Origin: Calothrix sp. PCC 7507
Lineage (GTDB): Bacteria; Cyanobacteriota; Cyanobacteriia; Cyanobacteriales; Nostocaceae
DNA length: 64,000 bases
NCBI RefSeq assembly: GCF_000316575.1
Contig: NC_019682.1
Span: 1,364,001-1,428,000, forward strand
Direction: 5' to 3'
Shown here: positions 26,002-34,815 of the stretch, piece by piece
How positions within the stretch are numbered: the stretch's first letter is position 1
Layout of the letters: each line of letters starts with the position of its first letter
Notes under the pieces: model-generated
What the model was told of the DNA's origin: nothing
Database searches by the model: none
Seen by the model: the letters and a program-made list of their open reading frames with translations, nothing else
Program-made: the position numbers and the translations under genes

Positions 26002-26575
26002 TTAAATTTGGGACTGGGGATTGGGGACTGGGAAGATTACTAATCACTAATGTCTTCACTCTTGCCTATTGCCTATTGCCTTCTGGGAATTAGTATCCAA
26101 ACCACTTGATTTTTACAGTTGTTTATGAGAAAGTCTGATTTAACCTCTGGAAAATCCGGTAATTCGATAGAGATACAGTAGATAAATTTTTTACTGGAAG
26201 CGTGGGTGGTTTTAGCTGTGCGATGCCTTCTCTGCGAGAGGCTGCGCCGTTTTCATGCCCAAAGGGCTGTACGGCGGGACTCTGCGAGAACCCCTCTGGG
26301 GAACGCGGAGCGACCATCGCATTTATGCTTTAACCCCCAGTTCACCTATTGAACCGATTAGTCATGCGATCCAGCATTGAATAGCAGCAATCAATGCTGA
26401 CATGGCTGTTAAGAGTGGCAAACTCTATATGCAAACTACCTTCCAGTAGCGTAACCCCAGATTTTATCCCAGATTTAGTTAGGTTACTCACTTTGATAGT
26501 GGGTGAGTTAAAAGCTTTCGGCTCAAAGTCTTTTTGACTTTAAGTCCCTGTTTGTCAGTGGAGGAGAATACCCAG
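26002..26575. other. Gene-free spacer with repeat hairpins
   Basis: Contains TTGCCTATTGCC-type heptamers near 26060-26090 and a dense block of imperfect hairpins at about 26220-26320 (GCGATGCC...CTCTGCGAGAGG...CGGGACTCTGCGAG...ACCATCGC), a common cyanobacterial spacer repeat. No credible gene. The end supplies GGAGGAG at 26561-26567 for the following start. Confidence 0.4.
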
Positions 26576-28387
26576 ATGCTAGAAGATCCCAATCCCCATC
26601 AAAATTCTGAAATAGTCAAGAGCGAGCAAACCCGTAACGAAAAACGCTTCGTTGTTAATCGTAGCAGACGCTTATTCCTCGGTCGTGCAGGGTTGTTTAC
26701 AGCCGCGAGTGTGGTAACAGGAGTTCTCGGTTCAACTGTCTCCTGGAAAAAAACAGGAGAATTTGTTCAGGCTCAGGACGTAGTTGCTAAGTTTAACTTT
26801 GACTATGCTAAGTTTCGTGAAAAAGCTTATCAAGTAAGGATAGCAGCAGCAAAGGCTCAAAGAGATATTCCCATTCCTCTCCATCGCACCAACGGAGATG
26901 AAGCGAAGTACCCCAACAAAATTGCTACAGATACACGAGGATTGCCCCATAATCAATTGGGCGAAGTGGATCTGAAGGCTTATCAATCTCTTATTAATGC
27001 GCTGAACTCTGGTGATCCCAACGAGTATGAAAAGATTATCTTGGGTGGTGGACGGAAGCTAGTACAACCCTTGACTCCATTAGCGGTTAGCTTACTTGGG
27101 GTGAATACAACCCAATGTGGGATTCCGGTGCCACCCACCCTCGATAGTGCAGAGCAAGCGGCTGAATTCATCGAAATTGCTTGGCAAGGTTTGTTACAAG
27201 ATGTTCCATTTAGCGACTACCGTAACGACACCACTAACCCACTGGTTTTAGCCGCAGTTCAGGATCTCAATCGTTTATCCGGTTTTAAGGGGCCGAAACA
27301 AAACGGACGCATTACTCCCGAACTGTTGTTTCGTGGTACTGCAATTTATGTTGATGCTTCTGGTAGAACAACTTACCACACACTACCAGGGGCAGATACA
27401 GGCCCTTACGTATCTCAGTTTTTACTGCGTCCAATACCCGCAGGAACACAGAGTTATGCTCAACTACATCGCGTTCCACTGGCTGTTCCAGAAAACAGCT
27501 TTCAAACCACCTATGACGAGTGGCTGCTAGTGCAGAATGGAGGCTCTTCTGGTCGAACGATTAAGTTTGACTCAACCCGACGCTATTTTATCAACGGGCG
27601 CGATCAGGGTGAGATTGCCCATACCCCACCACCAGTCTATACTAATGCTGCGGCGATTCTGTTGGCCAGTCCAGTACGTGACAACCCCCTAGTTGGTGGT
27701 GTTGGCGCACCTTACAATCCCAGCAATCCCTACAACAAGTCGAAGACCCAATCGGGTGGTACTGGGACATTTGGGCCTGGGTATGCGACTTCGCTAATTG
27801 GCTGGGTTAGCCCCCACGCCATTAGAGCATCTTACTGGCACAAGTATTATGTTCACCGCCGTCTGCGATCGGAGGCTTTTGGTGGATTGGTTCACAACAA
27901 CAAGGTGAATAAAACAAATTATCCCCTCCACCCCGATGTCTTCAAATCAGAAGCACTCGATCGCATATACAGCAAATACAAATCCTATCTGTTACCGCAA
28001 TTCTTCCCAGAAGGTGCGCCGACACACTCTTCTTATCCGGGAGGTGCTTCGGTAAGTGCAGGAGCTAGTGTGACGATTCTGAAGGCGCTATTCGACGGCG
28101 ATTATGTGATTCCCAATCCGGTGATCCCCGATCCCAAAGATCCTACCAAGTTGATCCCTTACCAGGGGCCACCCCTAACAGTGGAGGGTGAGTTGAACAA
28201 ACTAGCTGCCAATATTGGTTTAGGTCGTAACAGTGCCGGAATTCACTGGCGCACTGATGCAGCAGCGTCGTTGGCTCTTGGTGAAGCGATCGCTATTGGC
28301 ATTCTCAAGGATGAGAAGCTAACGTTCCGCGAAACATTTAGTGGGTTCACCTTCACCAAATTTAATGGTCAGAAAGTCACAATTTAA
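26576..28387 (+). CDS. Tat-exported vanadium-dependent haloperoxidase-like protein with altered active site
   Basis: This 603-residue protein has a twin-arginine signal (SRRLFLGRAGLFTAASVV, about residues 31-48). Its C-terminal half has the PAP2/vanadium haloperoxidase site of the algal bromoperoxidase type: YWHKYYVHRRLRSEAFGG (Lys and Arg ligands, about 422-439), PTHSSYPGGASVSAGA (about 481-496) and RNSAGIHWRTDAA (about 557-569) with the vanadate-linking His. In the middle motif the usual PSGHA is PGGAS, so the serine ligand and the acid-base histidine are missing. ATG 26576 with GGAGGAG is preferred to TTG 26534. It acts outside the cytoplasmic membrane. Activity may be lost or changed. Confidence 0.85.
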   Translation: MLEDPNPHQNSEIVKSEQTRNEKRFVVNRSRRLFLGRAGLFTAASVVTGVLGSTVSWKKTGEFVQAQDVVAKFNFDYAKFREKAYQVRIAAAKAQRDIPIPLHRTNGDEAKYPNKIATDTRGLPHNQLGEVDLKAYQSLINALNSGDPNEYEKIILGGGRKLVQPLTPLAVSLLGVNTTQCGIPVPPTLDSAEQAAEFIEIAWQGLLQDVPFSDYRNDTTNPLVLAAVQDLNRLSGFKGPKQNGRITPELLFRGTAIYVDASGRTTYHTLPGADTGPYVSQFLLRPIPAGTQSYAQLHRVPLAVPENSFQTTYDEWLLVQNGGSSGRTIKFDSTRRYFINGRDQGEIAHTPPPVYTNAAAILLASPVRDNPLVGGVGAPYNPSNPYNKSKTQSGGTGTFGPGYATSLIGWVSPHAIRASYWHKYYVHRRLRSEAFGGLVHNNKVNKTNYPLHPDVFKSEALDRIYSKYKSYLLPQFFPEGAPTHSSYPGGASVSAGASVTILKALFDGDYVIPNPVIPDPKDPTKLIPYQGPPLTVEGELNKLAANIGLGRNSAGIHWRTDAAASLALGEAIAIGILKDEKLTFRETFSGFTFTKFNGQKVTI

Positions 28388-28598
28388 CAGTGAACAGTGA
28401 ACAGTGAACAGTAAACAGTTACTTGTACTGAGCTTGTCGAAGTATCAGTTAAATACGAAGGGTCTAAGTCCTCCACCAACTGGTGGAAGGCGTTGATGAC
28501 GGGTTTAAACCTACGCCTGATAACTGATAACTGATAACTGTTTTAAGCGGCAGTCCCCACCCTCAACTACTATCCCAACACAAAATAGAGCAAACAGC

Positions 28599-29603
28599 AT
28601 GACGCAGTATGTAAATCTCGGTAAAACAGGACTGAAAGTGTCGCGTCTTACCCTAGGTACGATGACTTACGGCTCCCGTCAATTGCGGGAATGGGTACTA
28701 GAAGAAGAAGAAAGTCGCCCCTTTATCAAACTCGCTTTGGAATTGGGGATTAACTTCTTTGACACCGCAGACGTGTATTCTTTGGGTGTCAGTGAGGAAA
28801 TTGTCGGACGGGCATTGAAAGACTTTGCTAAACGAGATCAGGTTGTTATTGCTACCAAAGTTCATGGGAAAGTCGGCGATGGACCGAATGACCGGGGTTT
28901 ATCTCGCAAACACATTTTTGATAGCATCGACGCTTCTCTACGCAAACTACAAACAGACTATGTAGACTTGTACCAAATTCACCGTTGGGACTACGAGACA
29001 CCAATCGAAGAAACCCTAGAAGCACTACATGATCTGGTGAAAATAGGTAAAGTTCGTTACTTGGGTATCTCCAGCGTTTACGCATGGCAATTTGCTAAAG
29101 CCCTCTACACCGCAGATATCCACGGCTGGACTCGCTTTGTATCAATTCAAAATCACTACAACCTAGTGTATCGAGAAGAAGAACGAGAAATCATCCCTCT
29201 AGCCCTAGACCAAGGGATCGGGATTATTCCTTGGAGTCCCTTGGCGCGGGGCTTTTTAGCCGGAAATCGCCGTAAGGAAGACTACGGTGAAACTCTGCGG
29301 CCAAAAACAGACGAATTTGCCCACAATCTCTACTATCAAGATTCAGATTTTCAAATAGTCGATCGCGTAGTGGAATTAGCCCAAAAACGCGGCGTCAAAC
29401 CCACACAAATAGCCCTAGCTTGGCTATTGCATCAACCAGGTGTCACATCTCCTATTATTGGTGCGAGCAAGATAGAGCATCTGAAAGAAGCTGTGGAAGC
29501 TTTAGAAATACAGCTTGCTGCCGAAGAACTCAAATACCTAGAAGAACTCTATCAACCCCATCCCATCTTGGGACATCAGTACCCCTCTGGTAATCGTCCG
29601 TAA
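28599..29603 (+). CDS. Aldo/keto reductase
   Basis: The 334-residue (alpha/beta)8 NADPH enzyme begins YVNLGKTGLKVSRLTLGTMTYGS. The catalytic tetrad is visible: D and Y in FFDTADVYSLGVSE (about 52-65), K in VIATKVHG (about 86) and H in YQIHRWD (about 127). The cofactor end is PIIGASKIEHLKEAVEAL. It reduces aldehydes or ketones, for example those released by the nearby oxygenases; that link is inference. The preceding spacer holds AACAGTG and TAACTGA tandem repeats and a small palindrome. Confidence 0.9.
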   Translation: MTQYVNLGKTGLKVSRLTLGTMTYGSRQLREWVLEEEESRPFIKLALELGINFFDTADVYSLGVSEEIVGRALKDFAKRDQVVIATKVHGKVGDGPNDRGLSRKHIFDSIDASLRKLQTDYVDLYQIHRWDYETPIEETLEALHDLVKIGKVRYLGISSVYAWQFAKALYTADIHGWTRFVSIQNHYNLVYREEEREIIPLALDQGIGIIPWSPLARGFLAGNRRKEDYGETLRPKTDEFAHNLYYQDSDFQIVDRVVELAQKRGVKPTQIALAWLLHQPGVTSPIIGASKIEHLKEAVEALEIQLAAEELKYLEELYQPHPILGHQYPSGNRP

Positions 29604-29718
29604 TGGGGAGCAGGGGAAGCAGGGGGAGATGGGGAGGTAAGCAATGATAATTTTCCCTCTCCTTATCTTCCTCATCCTCCTCATCCCTCTCATACCCCAT
29701 GCCCCAACTTTACACATC

Positions 29719-30690
29719 ATGCGATTACTGATCTTAGCTACAGCCTTCCTCCCCTTGTTGGGTGTTTTTGTGTCTAGTCCCTTAGCCAGATCACAAAAAC
29801 CAGCAACCGTTGATCTGTCACAAGTCACTCTTATACTAGGCGACCAAGCCGGTGGTACGCGGGCGCTGGTAGAAGCAGCTAAAGCCCTGGAAGGAGTGCC
29901 ATATAAATATAAATGGGCAAGCTTTCAGGGTGCTGCACCTTTGTTTGAAGCGCAACGTGCGGGTGCTGTTGATACTGCCCCTGCGGGCGATCTCCCAGTT
30001 TTAGCAGCAGCCTTGGGTCAGACACCGCTGAAGATCCTGGCAACCAGAGTTGGTAATGGCGAATCTCTCGGCATTGTTGTCCGTGCTGATTCTCCCATCA
30101 AACGGGTGGCTGATCTTAAGGGTAAGACGGTGATTGTATCCTCAGCGCGGGGTAGTATCTCCCAGTACCAACTCTATGGGGCATTAGAAGAGGCTGGTCT
30201 CAAACGCACTGACGTTACAGTCAAATTTGTCCTACCAACTGATGCGGCGGCGGCTTTTACATCCAAGAAGATAGAGGTGTGGGCGACTTTTGATCCTTAC
30301 TACTACGTGGCACAGCAAAATGGCGGGCGGGTGCTGCGTGATGGAAAGGGTATTAATAGCGCCTTGTCTTTTGTCACCGCTAGTGATAAAGCGTTGGTAG
30401 ATGCAGGTAAGCGGGCGGCGATCGCTGATTTTTTAAAGCGGTTGAGTAAAGCCACCGATTGGGCGATCGCCAATCCGGATGCCTACGCTCAGGTTCACTC
30501 TAACCTGACGCGCTTACCCCTCAACACCTCGAAAGTCATTACCAAAAGGTCAGCGCGAAAGCTGCGTCCGGTCAGTAATGATGATATCCGCAAATTGCAA
30601 GCCGTAGCTGATCGTTCCTTCCGAGACGAAATCCTCCCGAAACGGATTGAGGTGGGGGCGATCGTTGACCAAAGTGTCTGGAAGAATTGA
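29719..30690 (+). CDS. SsuA-like aliphatic-sulfonate substrate-binding protein
   Basis: The 323-residue periplasmic binding protein has a Sec signal (MRLLILATAFLPLLGVFVSSPLARS). It continues with LILGDQAGGTRALVEAAKALEGVPYKYKWASFQGAAPLFEA, where family members have the pattern 'F..G.PLLEAL..G..D', then SPIKRVADLKGKTVIVSSARGS and EVWATFDPYYYVAQQ. That is the SsuA pattern. ATG 29719 is chosen; the in-frame stretch from 29644 translates CTCATCCTCCTCATC spacer repeats. No permease or ATPase follows. It is 115 bp after the aldo/keto reductase. Confidence 0.83.
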   Translation: MRLLILATAFLPLLGVFVSSPLARSQKPATVDLSQVTLILGDQAGGTRALVEAAKALEGVPYKYKWASFQGAAPLFEAQRAGAVDTAPAGDLPVLAAALGQTPLKILATRVGNGESLGIVVRADSPIKRVADLKGKTVIVSSARGSISQYQLYGALEEAGLKRTDVTVKFVLPTDAAAAFTSKKIEVWATFDPYYYVAQQNGGRVLRDGKGINSALSFVTASDKALVDAGKRAAIADFLKRLSKATDWAIANPDAYAQVHSNLTRLPLNTSKVITKRSARKLRPVSNDDIRKLQAVADRSFRDEILPKRIEVGAIVDQSVWKN

Positions 30691-30741
30691 CACTCAAAAG
30701 TCTGATAATCTTGTATAAGATTAGCGATTTCTCACATCACA

Positions 30742-30921
30742 ATGAGTCAAGATTGGCAACGAGGAGAATATTTCATCAGCACAAATATCAATCTGTTGGA
30801 TTTAGATGTTATCCACCAGTTTTTAGCTAGTTCTTATTGGGCACAAGGATTACCTCTGGAAGTTCTAGAGCGTTCAATTAAACATTCTCTGGTGTTTGGT
30901 TTATATCAAGACAAAAAGTAA
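30742..30921 (+). pseudogene. N-terminal fragment of a GNAT N-acetyltransferase
   Basis: Fifty-nine codons read MSQDWQRGEYFISTNINLLDLD, then HQFLASSYWAQGLPLEVLERSIKHSLVFGLYQ. This is the start of a common GNAT family (usually about 140 residues, continuing '...VGFARVITD'). A stop at 30919 cuts it before the acetyl-CoA site. Decamer repeats begin 40 bp later. It is a remnant. Confidence 0.6.
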
Positions 30922-30960
30922 ACGTTTCTCGCTCCAGTAAGGTACGGTCTAAAATAATTA

Positions 30961-31000
30961 AACGCAGATAAACGCAGATAAACGCAGATAAACGCAGATA
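30961..31000. repeat. Perfect tandem decamer, 4 x AACGCAGATA
   Basis: Four uninterrupted copies of AACGCAGATA lie in the spacer between the GNAT remnant and the HD-domain gene. Copy number is likely to vary between strains. Confidence 0.9.
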
Positions 31001-31102
31001 AATTTGTACTTCAGTAGCCTAGGAAAGGCTATATTGCCTATTGCCTAATCCCCGCGATAATTATTCATGCCTAGTTACTTAATAAGAGATAAGAGGAATC
31101 TG

Positions 31103-31693
31103 ATGTCAGAATCATCTACACAAAAACGTATTGCCACTTATACCCGCATGGAAGATGGCACACAAGAAGACTATTTGCTGTTGCGGGAACACAATCAACC
31201 TTCACTGCATAAAGTTGCCGATCGCGCCCTAGCACAACTAATCGGCTTGCAAGAAACTCATCCCGGAAATCTCATCGATCGCTATCAACACTCCCTACAA
31301 ACGGCAACACGAGCTTTTCGAGATCAGGCCGCAGAAGAAGTCGTAGTGGCGGCGCTACTCCACGATATCGGTGATTTACTCGCACCTGCAAATCATGCAG
31401 AATTCGCAGCTGAGATCCTCAAGCCTTATGTGAGTCCCAGTACCTATTGGATAGTTGCCCATCACGGGATTTTTCAAGGTTACTACTTTTGGCATCATCT
31501 AGGACGCGATCGCCACGCCCGCGAAAAATTCCGAGGTCATCCCTACTTTGAGCAAACTGTTGACTTCTGCCATAAGTGGGATCAAGAATCCTTTGACCCC
31601 AACTATGATACTTTGCCGCTGACATTCTTTGAGCCTCTGGTTTATCGCATTTTTGCTCGCCAACCTTGGGGTGATCATACAAAACAAGATTAA
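31103..31693 (+). CDS. HD-domain protein (PhnZ/MIOX-like oxygenase or phosphohydrolase)
   Basis: The 196-residue all-helical protein has candidate metal ligands H in YQHSLQTA (about 59), HD in ALLHDIGDLLAPANHAEF (about 83-100) and HH in WIVAHHGIFQGYYFWHH (about 115-131). A further Asp is in FDPNYDTLP. The HH and extra histidines resemble HD-domain di-iron oxygenases of the PhnZ/MIOX group, which cleave C-P or C-C bonds, more than simple phosphohydrolases; both remain possible. ATG 31103 with AAGAGG is preferred over 31067. Its place after an SsuA-like gene suggests a part in small-molecule catabolism. Confidence 0.72.
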   Translation: MSESSTQKRIATYTRMEDGTQEDYLLLREHNQPSLHKVADRALAQLIGLQETHPGNLIDRYQHSLQTATRAFRDQAAEEVVVAALLHDIGDLLAPANHAEFAAEILKPYVSPSTYWIVAHHGIFQGYYFWHHLGRDRHAREKFRGHPYFEQTVDFCHKWDQESFDPNYDTLPLTFFEPLVYRIFARQPWGDHTKQD

Positions 31694-31702
31694 ACCGACT
31701 CA

Positions 31703-31738
31703 TAAGTAAGTCGGCAGGAATAAACCAAACCATGTTAC
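31703..31738. repeat. Partial third copy of the inverted-arm sequence
   Basis: TAAGTAAGTCGGCA..AATAAA..AAAC.ATGTTACA matches the outer 36 bp of the arms at 1087 and 5158 with few changes. It follows the stop of the HD-domain gene. It suggests that the arms belong to a dispersed repeat family. Confidence 0.5.
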
Positions 31739-31803
31739 ACAACGCTCAAATGCTGACTGTAAAGCTTTCTTCCTTTCAGACTTCATACTTCAGCCTTGTT
31801 GTA

Positions 31804-32433
31804 CTAGCTATCTAAATGAGCATTGAAAATTTGCTTGGCTGTGAGGTTAAAAGTAGGAAATGTCGGTGAAATAATTCGGTCATCATCTCTAAATTGAGTA
31901 ATTTGATATTCCCCATCGATGAGTTGATAAACTGAAATTGTTGGTTGTTTTGGATCGCCAATAAACCGCTTACCACCCAAACCCTCATGGTCAATTATCC
32001 AATATTCCTCAATACCCATCTCTTCATAATCAGCAGATTTTTTCGAGTAATCATCTCGCCAGTTTGTGCTGACAACTTCAACAATTAATTTTACCGAAGT
32101 AGCGGTTTCAATAATTGATTGACTCTCCCATCTTGTCTCATTAACGAGAGATGTTTCATCCAAGACAATAATATCTGGTTCGTATCCCGATTTCCCCTCC
32201 GAAGTTTTCACTATCGATTCTCTAGGAATAAACCAAATATCCTCTTTATTCAAAGTTGCGATAGCTATATTGAGATGTTTAATCCCAAAACCAGCTACTT
32301 TTGAATGTTTCCCTCTCGGTTTTGGTATCTCCACAATCACTCCATCATGTAACTCATATCGCACCTCAGAATCTTCTGGATACCATTCGATAAATTCATC
32401 AAATGTGATGAGTTTGGTTAAGGCTTGAGTCAT
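31804..32433 (-). CDS. Uma2 family protein (restriction-endonuclease-like fold)
   Basis: The 209-residue protein begins LTKLITFDEFIEWYPEDSEVRYELHDGVIVEIPKPRGKHSKV. The core carries YEPDIIVLDE (about 95-104), VKLIVEVVSTNWRDDYSKKSADYEEMGIEEYWIIDH (about 125-160) with the D...E-x-V/K nuclease-like residues, and a C-terminal FPTFNLTAKQIFNAH. Uma2 proteins are very numerous in cyanobacteria and of uncertain role; a PD-(D/E)XK fold is accepted. This copy looks complete and stands alone. Confidence 0.85.
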   Translation of the reverse strand: MTQALTKLITFDEFIEWYPEDSEVRYELHDGVIVEIPKPRGKHSKVAGFGIKHLNIAIATLNKEDIWFIPRESIVKTSEGKSGYEPDIIVLDETSLVNETRWESQSIIETATSVKLIVEVVSTNWRDDYSKKSADYEEMGIEEYWIIDHEGLGGKRFIGDPKQPTISVYQLIDGEYQITQFRDDDRIISPTFPTFNLTAKQIFNAHLDS

Positions 32434-32593
32434 GGTTTTTTGTTTTAATAATAGCTGTTATTTATCAGTGTTTGATAGTTGACTTTGAAGTGGGAATTTG
32501 GTAAAATAGAGTCGATAAGGAAGAACTATCATAAAATAATTAATTTTCCATATTTTGTAGGGGCACAATATGTTTGCGCCCCCATATTTTAAG

Positions 32594-33568
32594 TTAGACA
32601 AGTTTCAAATCAGGATACTCAGCGAACAAATCATCTGAAGTTAGGGTATCACCTTCAGCTTGGGGAGTCCAAAGCACCTCGATCGCCAGCAGTTGGTCAC
32701 TGGGAAGTCCACCAATTTGACGCAACGCCTGCTTCAAATCGTCTGCGCTATTAATTGCAGGAATTTGCAATTTGCCTAGAGTCGCGGCTAGTAAAGTCAC
32801 GATAATGTATTCGCCAGGCCCTTCAGTAATCAAACGGGTAGGGTTATCAAGTTCATCAGCAGCAGGTAGCGCTTCTTGAGCCAAGGCTGCTTTGAGTTGA
32901 TTGTTGACATTAGATAGAGTTTCTTCACTGAACTTACTACGTTCTGCCAGTGATAGACGATTGAACTGAGATTCAGCTGAATTTAACTTAGCTTGTTGAA
33001 CACCACCACCTGCATATACCCAATATTCGGGGTGGCGGAGTAAAGCTAAACTAGCTTCTTGCAAAACTTCTGCTCTTCCTTCTGGGGAGTTGGTGTCAGC
33101 AGTTTCCGCGATATGGTTGAGTTCGGTTTGCAAATCACGAGCTTGAGCTAACAAACCTACTTGTAAACGGGTGACAGAAACAGGAGAGTTGTTGCTGTAG
33201 CCTACTTCGTCTGTGGTTTCACCACTGCTGATGCGACGGAAGGTTTGCAGCAAGAAGTTAGCGATCGCCATAAATATTAAGATCGTAAACAAACCGCCAA
33301 ATCCGCCACCAATACCCCAAAAGGGTATTAAGAAAGGAAAGCCAAAACCTCCTCCACCATAAGGCGCGTAGCCACCACCAGGAGGTGCGTAGGTGCGTGG
33401 TGTATAAGTGCGGCTTGAAGGCATTCTAAAGGAACCACCGCCGATTCGACCACCACTACGAGCGGCTAATGCGCCGTCAGCATGACCAAGCGCTAAGGTC
33501 AGCACCAGGCTCAAGATAAAGAAGGTTTTTAACAGCGGTTTGATGGCTAGTTGTAGTTTTTTATGCAT
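32594..33568 (-). CDS. DUF1517 family membrane protein
   Basis: The 324-residue protein has an N-terminal signal/anchor (MHKKLQLAIKPLLKTFFILSLVLTLALG). A Gly/Tyr/Pro-rich stretch follows (SGGRIGGGSFRMPSS, then YAPPGGGYAPYGGGGFGFPF, about 38-78) and a membrane helix GGLFTILIFMAIANFLLQTF. The soluble DUF1517 domain begins VSVTRLQVGLLAQARDLQTELNHIAE. It occurs in cyanobacteria and plastids; function unknown, probably membrane-bound. Start ATG 33568 is chosen because it begins the signal; an upstream in-frame ATG at 33697 adds polar spacer-like sequence. Confidence 0.8.
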   Translation of the reverse strand: MHKKLQLAIKPLLKTFFILSLVLTLALGHADGALAARSGGRIGGGSFRMPSSRTYTPRTYAPPGGGYAPYGGGGFGFPFLIPFWGIGGGFGGLFTILIFMAIANFLLQTFRRISSGETTDEVGYSNNSPVSVTRLQVGLLAQARDLQTELNHIAETADTNSPEGRAEVLQEASLALLRHPEYWVYAGGGVQQAKLNSAESQFNRLSLAERSKFSEETLSNVNNQLKAALAQEALPAADELDNPTRLITEGPGEYIIVTLLAATLGKLQIPAINSADDLKQALRQIGGLPSDQLLAIEVLWTPQAEGDTLTSDDLFAEYPDLKLV

Positions 33569-33929
33569 AACACAGTCGCTTGAAAAACGGTTTTGGTGAT
33601 GATTTCTCCCAACGCTGTTAGGAGTGTTTTGCTTGGTCAATGGCGCCAGCCCGTAGCAAGCGAGCTTTGATTGGCAGTAGCTGTGTGTAACATTCATCTT
33701 TTTTAGCTACATCTTCAATTTACCGCGTCTTATCTTGCATAGCCAGGAAGCATAGGGGGGATTTCTCGAATAGATAACCGTACCCTTGTGGTCACTCAGC
33801 AGGTCGTTGTGCGGTCTGGGTCAATCCAAAATTCAAAATCTAAAATTGGTTGACTCTTTATTACCTCCACAAAGCATTTCCCGTCCCCTACTACCAACCT
33901 CCATAAGTAATATTTATTTTTGTCTGTTT

Positions 33930-34246
33930 AATAGGACTCTTATTTGATTTTTGAAAAAACTTAGTACAACTCGAAGAGCCTTCTTTCTTGCTACCTATCG
34001 CCTGTATATAACGCTTGCGCTACACTCCGCATACCACGTAAGTAAGTTCTCCAAATCAATACCTTCGCCATTTTTTTGTAGGTTGGGTTGAGCGAAGGGA
34101 AACCCAACGTATTTGTTGGGTTTCGTGCCTCAAACGCCACTTCACTCAAGTCGGGGAACCCGCCCACGTGAGTGGCTCCCCAACCTACGAATCGAGGCAT
34201 TTTTCGATTTGGCGAAGGTATTACCAAATCAAAGCGGATTGCTATA
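33930..34246. mobile_element. 317-bp nested repeat element (TATAGGA-type ends)
   Basis: The outer ends are AATAGGACTCTTATTTGATT on the left and, reversed on the right, TATAGCAATCCGCTTTGATT. Inside is a second inverted pair, ATACCTTCGCCA near 34059 and TGGCGAAGGTAT near 34211. Between these is a GGTTGGGTT...AACCCAAC hairpin block. The order suggests one repeat inserted into another. Confidence 0.5.
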
Positions 34247-34622
34247 TTTAGATATTCTTTAACAATCTCATCATACTTTTCAGCAGATATTTGGAGATAG
34301 TTTTAGTTATGATTAGTTATAGAGAGTTACCTTCGCTCGATAACTATGTGTTTACCACTCATCACCCCTAGCATACTGTTGGGCTGAGTTGCGATATGGT
34401 TTTTATTTGTGAAAATCCGTAAATTTCAATTATAAATTGATCTATCTTTCATTTAAGAAGCATTATAGTTGCTGTTTAAGAGCCTGATGATGGCTATTCT
34501 TTAAGTAGGCAGAATAACACTGACAGACAAGATTAACTTGATGCAATCGTCTACAAAAAACTACAGACTTTTTGGCATTTTGGCAGAATATTCTGGTTGA
34601 TTCAGGATAGTCTATTTATTGA

Positions 34623-34815
34623 TATAGGATTAGTATTTGATTTTTGAAAAAATCTAAGTATCAGTAGGGGAGCCACCCTTGTGCGCGGTGAGCGTAGCCA
34701 CATGTGCGTCTGAAGCACCGGGTGGACTGCCGAATCCGGAGGGGTTTCCCGCGTTGAGAGGAGTGGCGTTGGGCACTTTCCCACCAGATCAGGGTTTTGT
34801 AAGGCATAGCCCTAC
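34623..34815. repeat. Partial TATAGGA-type repeat element
   Basis: TATAGGATTAGTATTTGATT...AGGGGAGCCACCC matches the left part of the element at 9593-9735, with a longer interior. No matching right end was found, so it is a broken copy. Confidence 0.5.

Noticed and set aside
29644-29718. Upstream ATG adding a 25-residue hydrophobic stretch to the SsuA-like protein
   Set aside because: It is encoded by CTCATCCTC spacer repeats. ATG 29719 begins a normal signal peptide.
30959-31002. Possible CRISPR-like array
   Set aside because: The decamers are contiguous with no spacers, and the unit is far too short.
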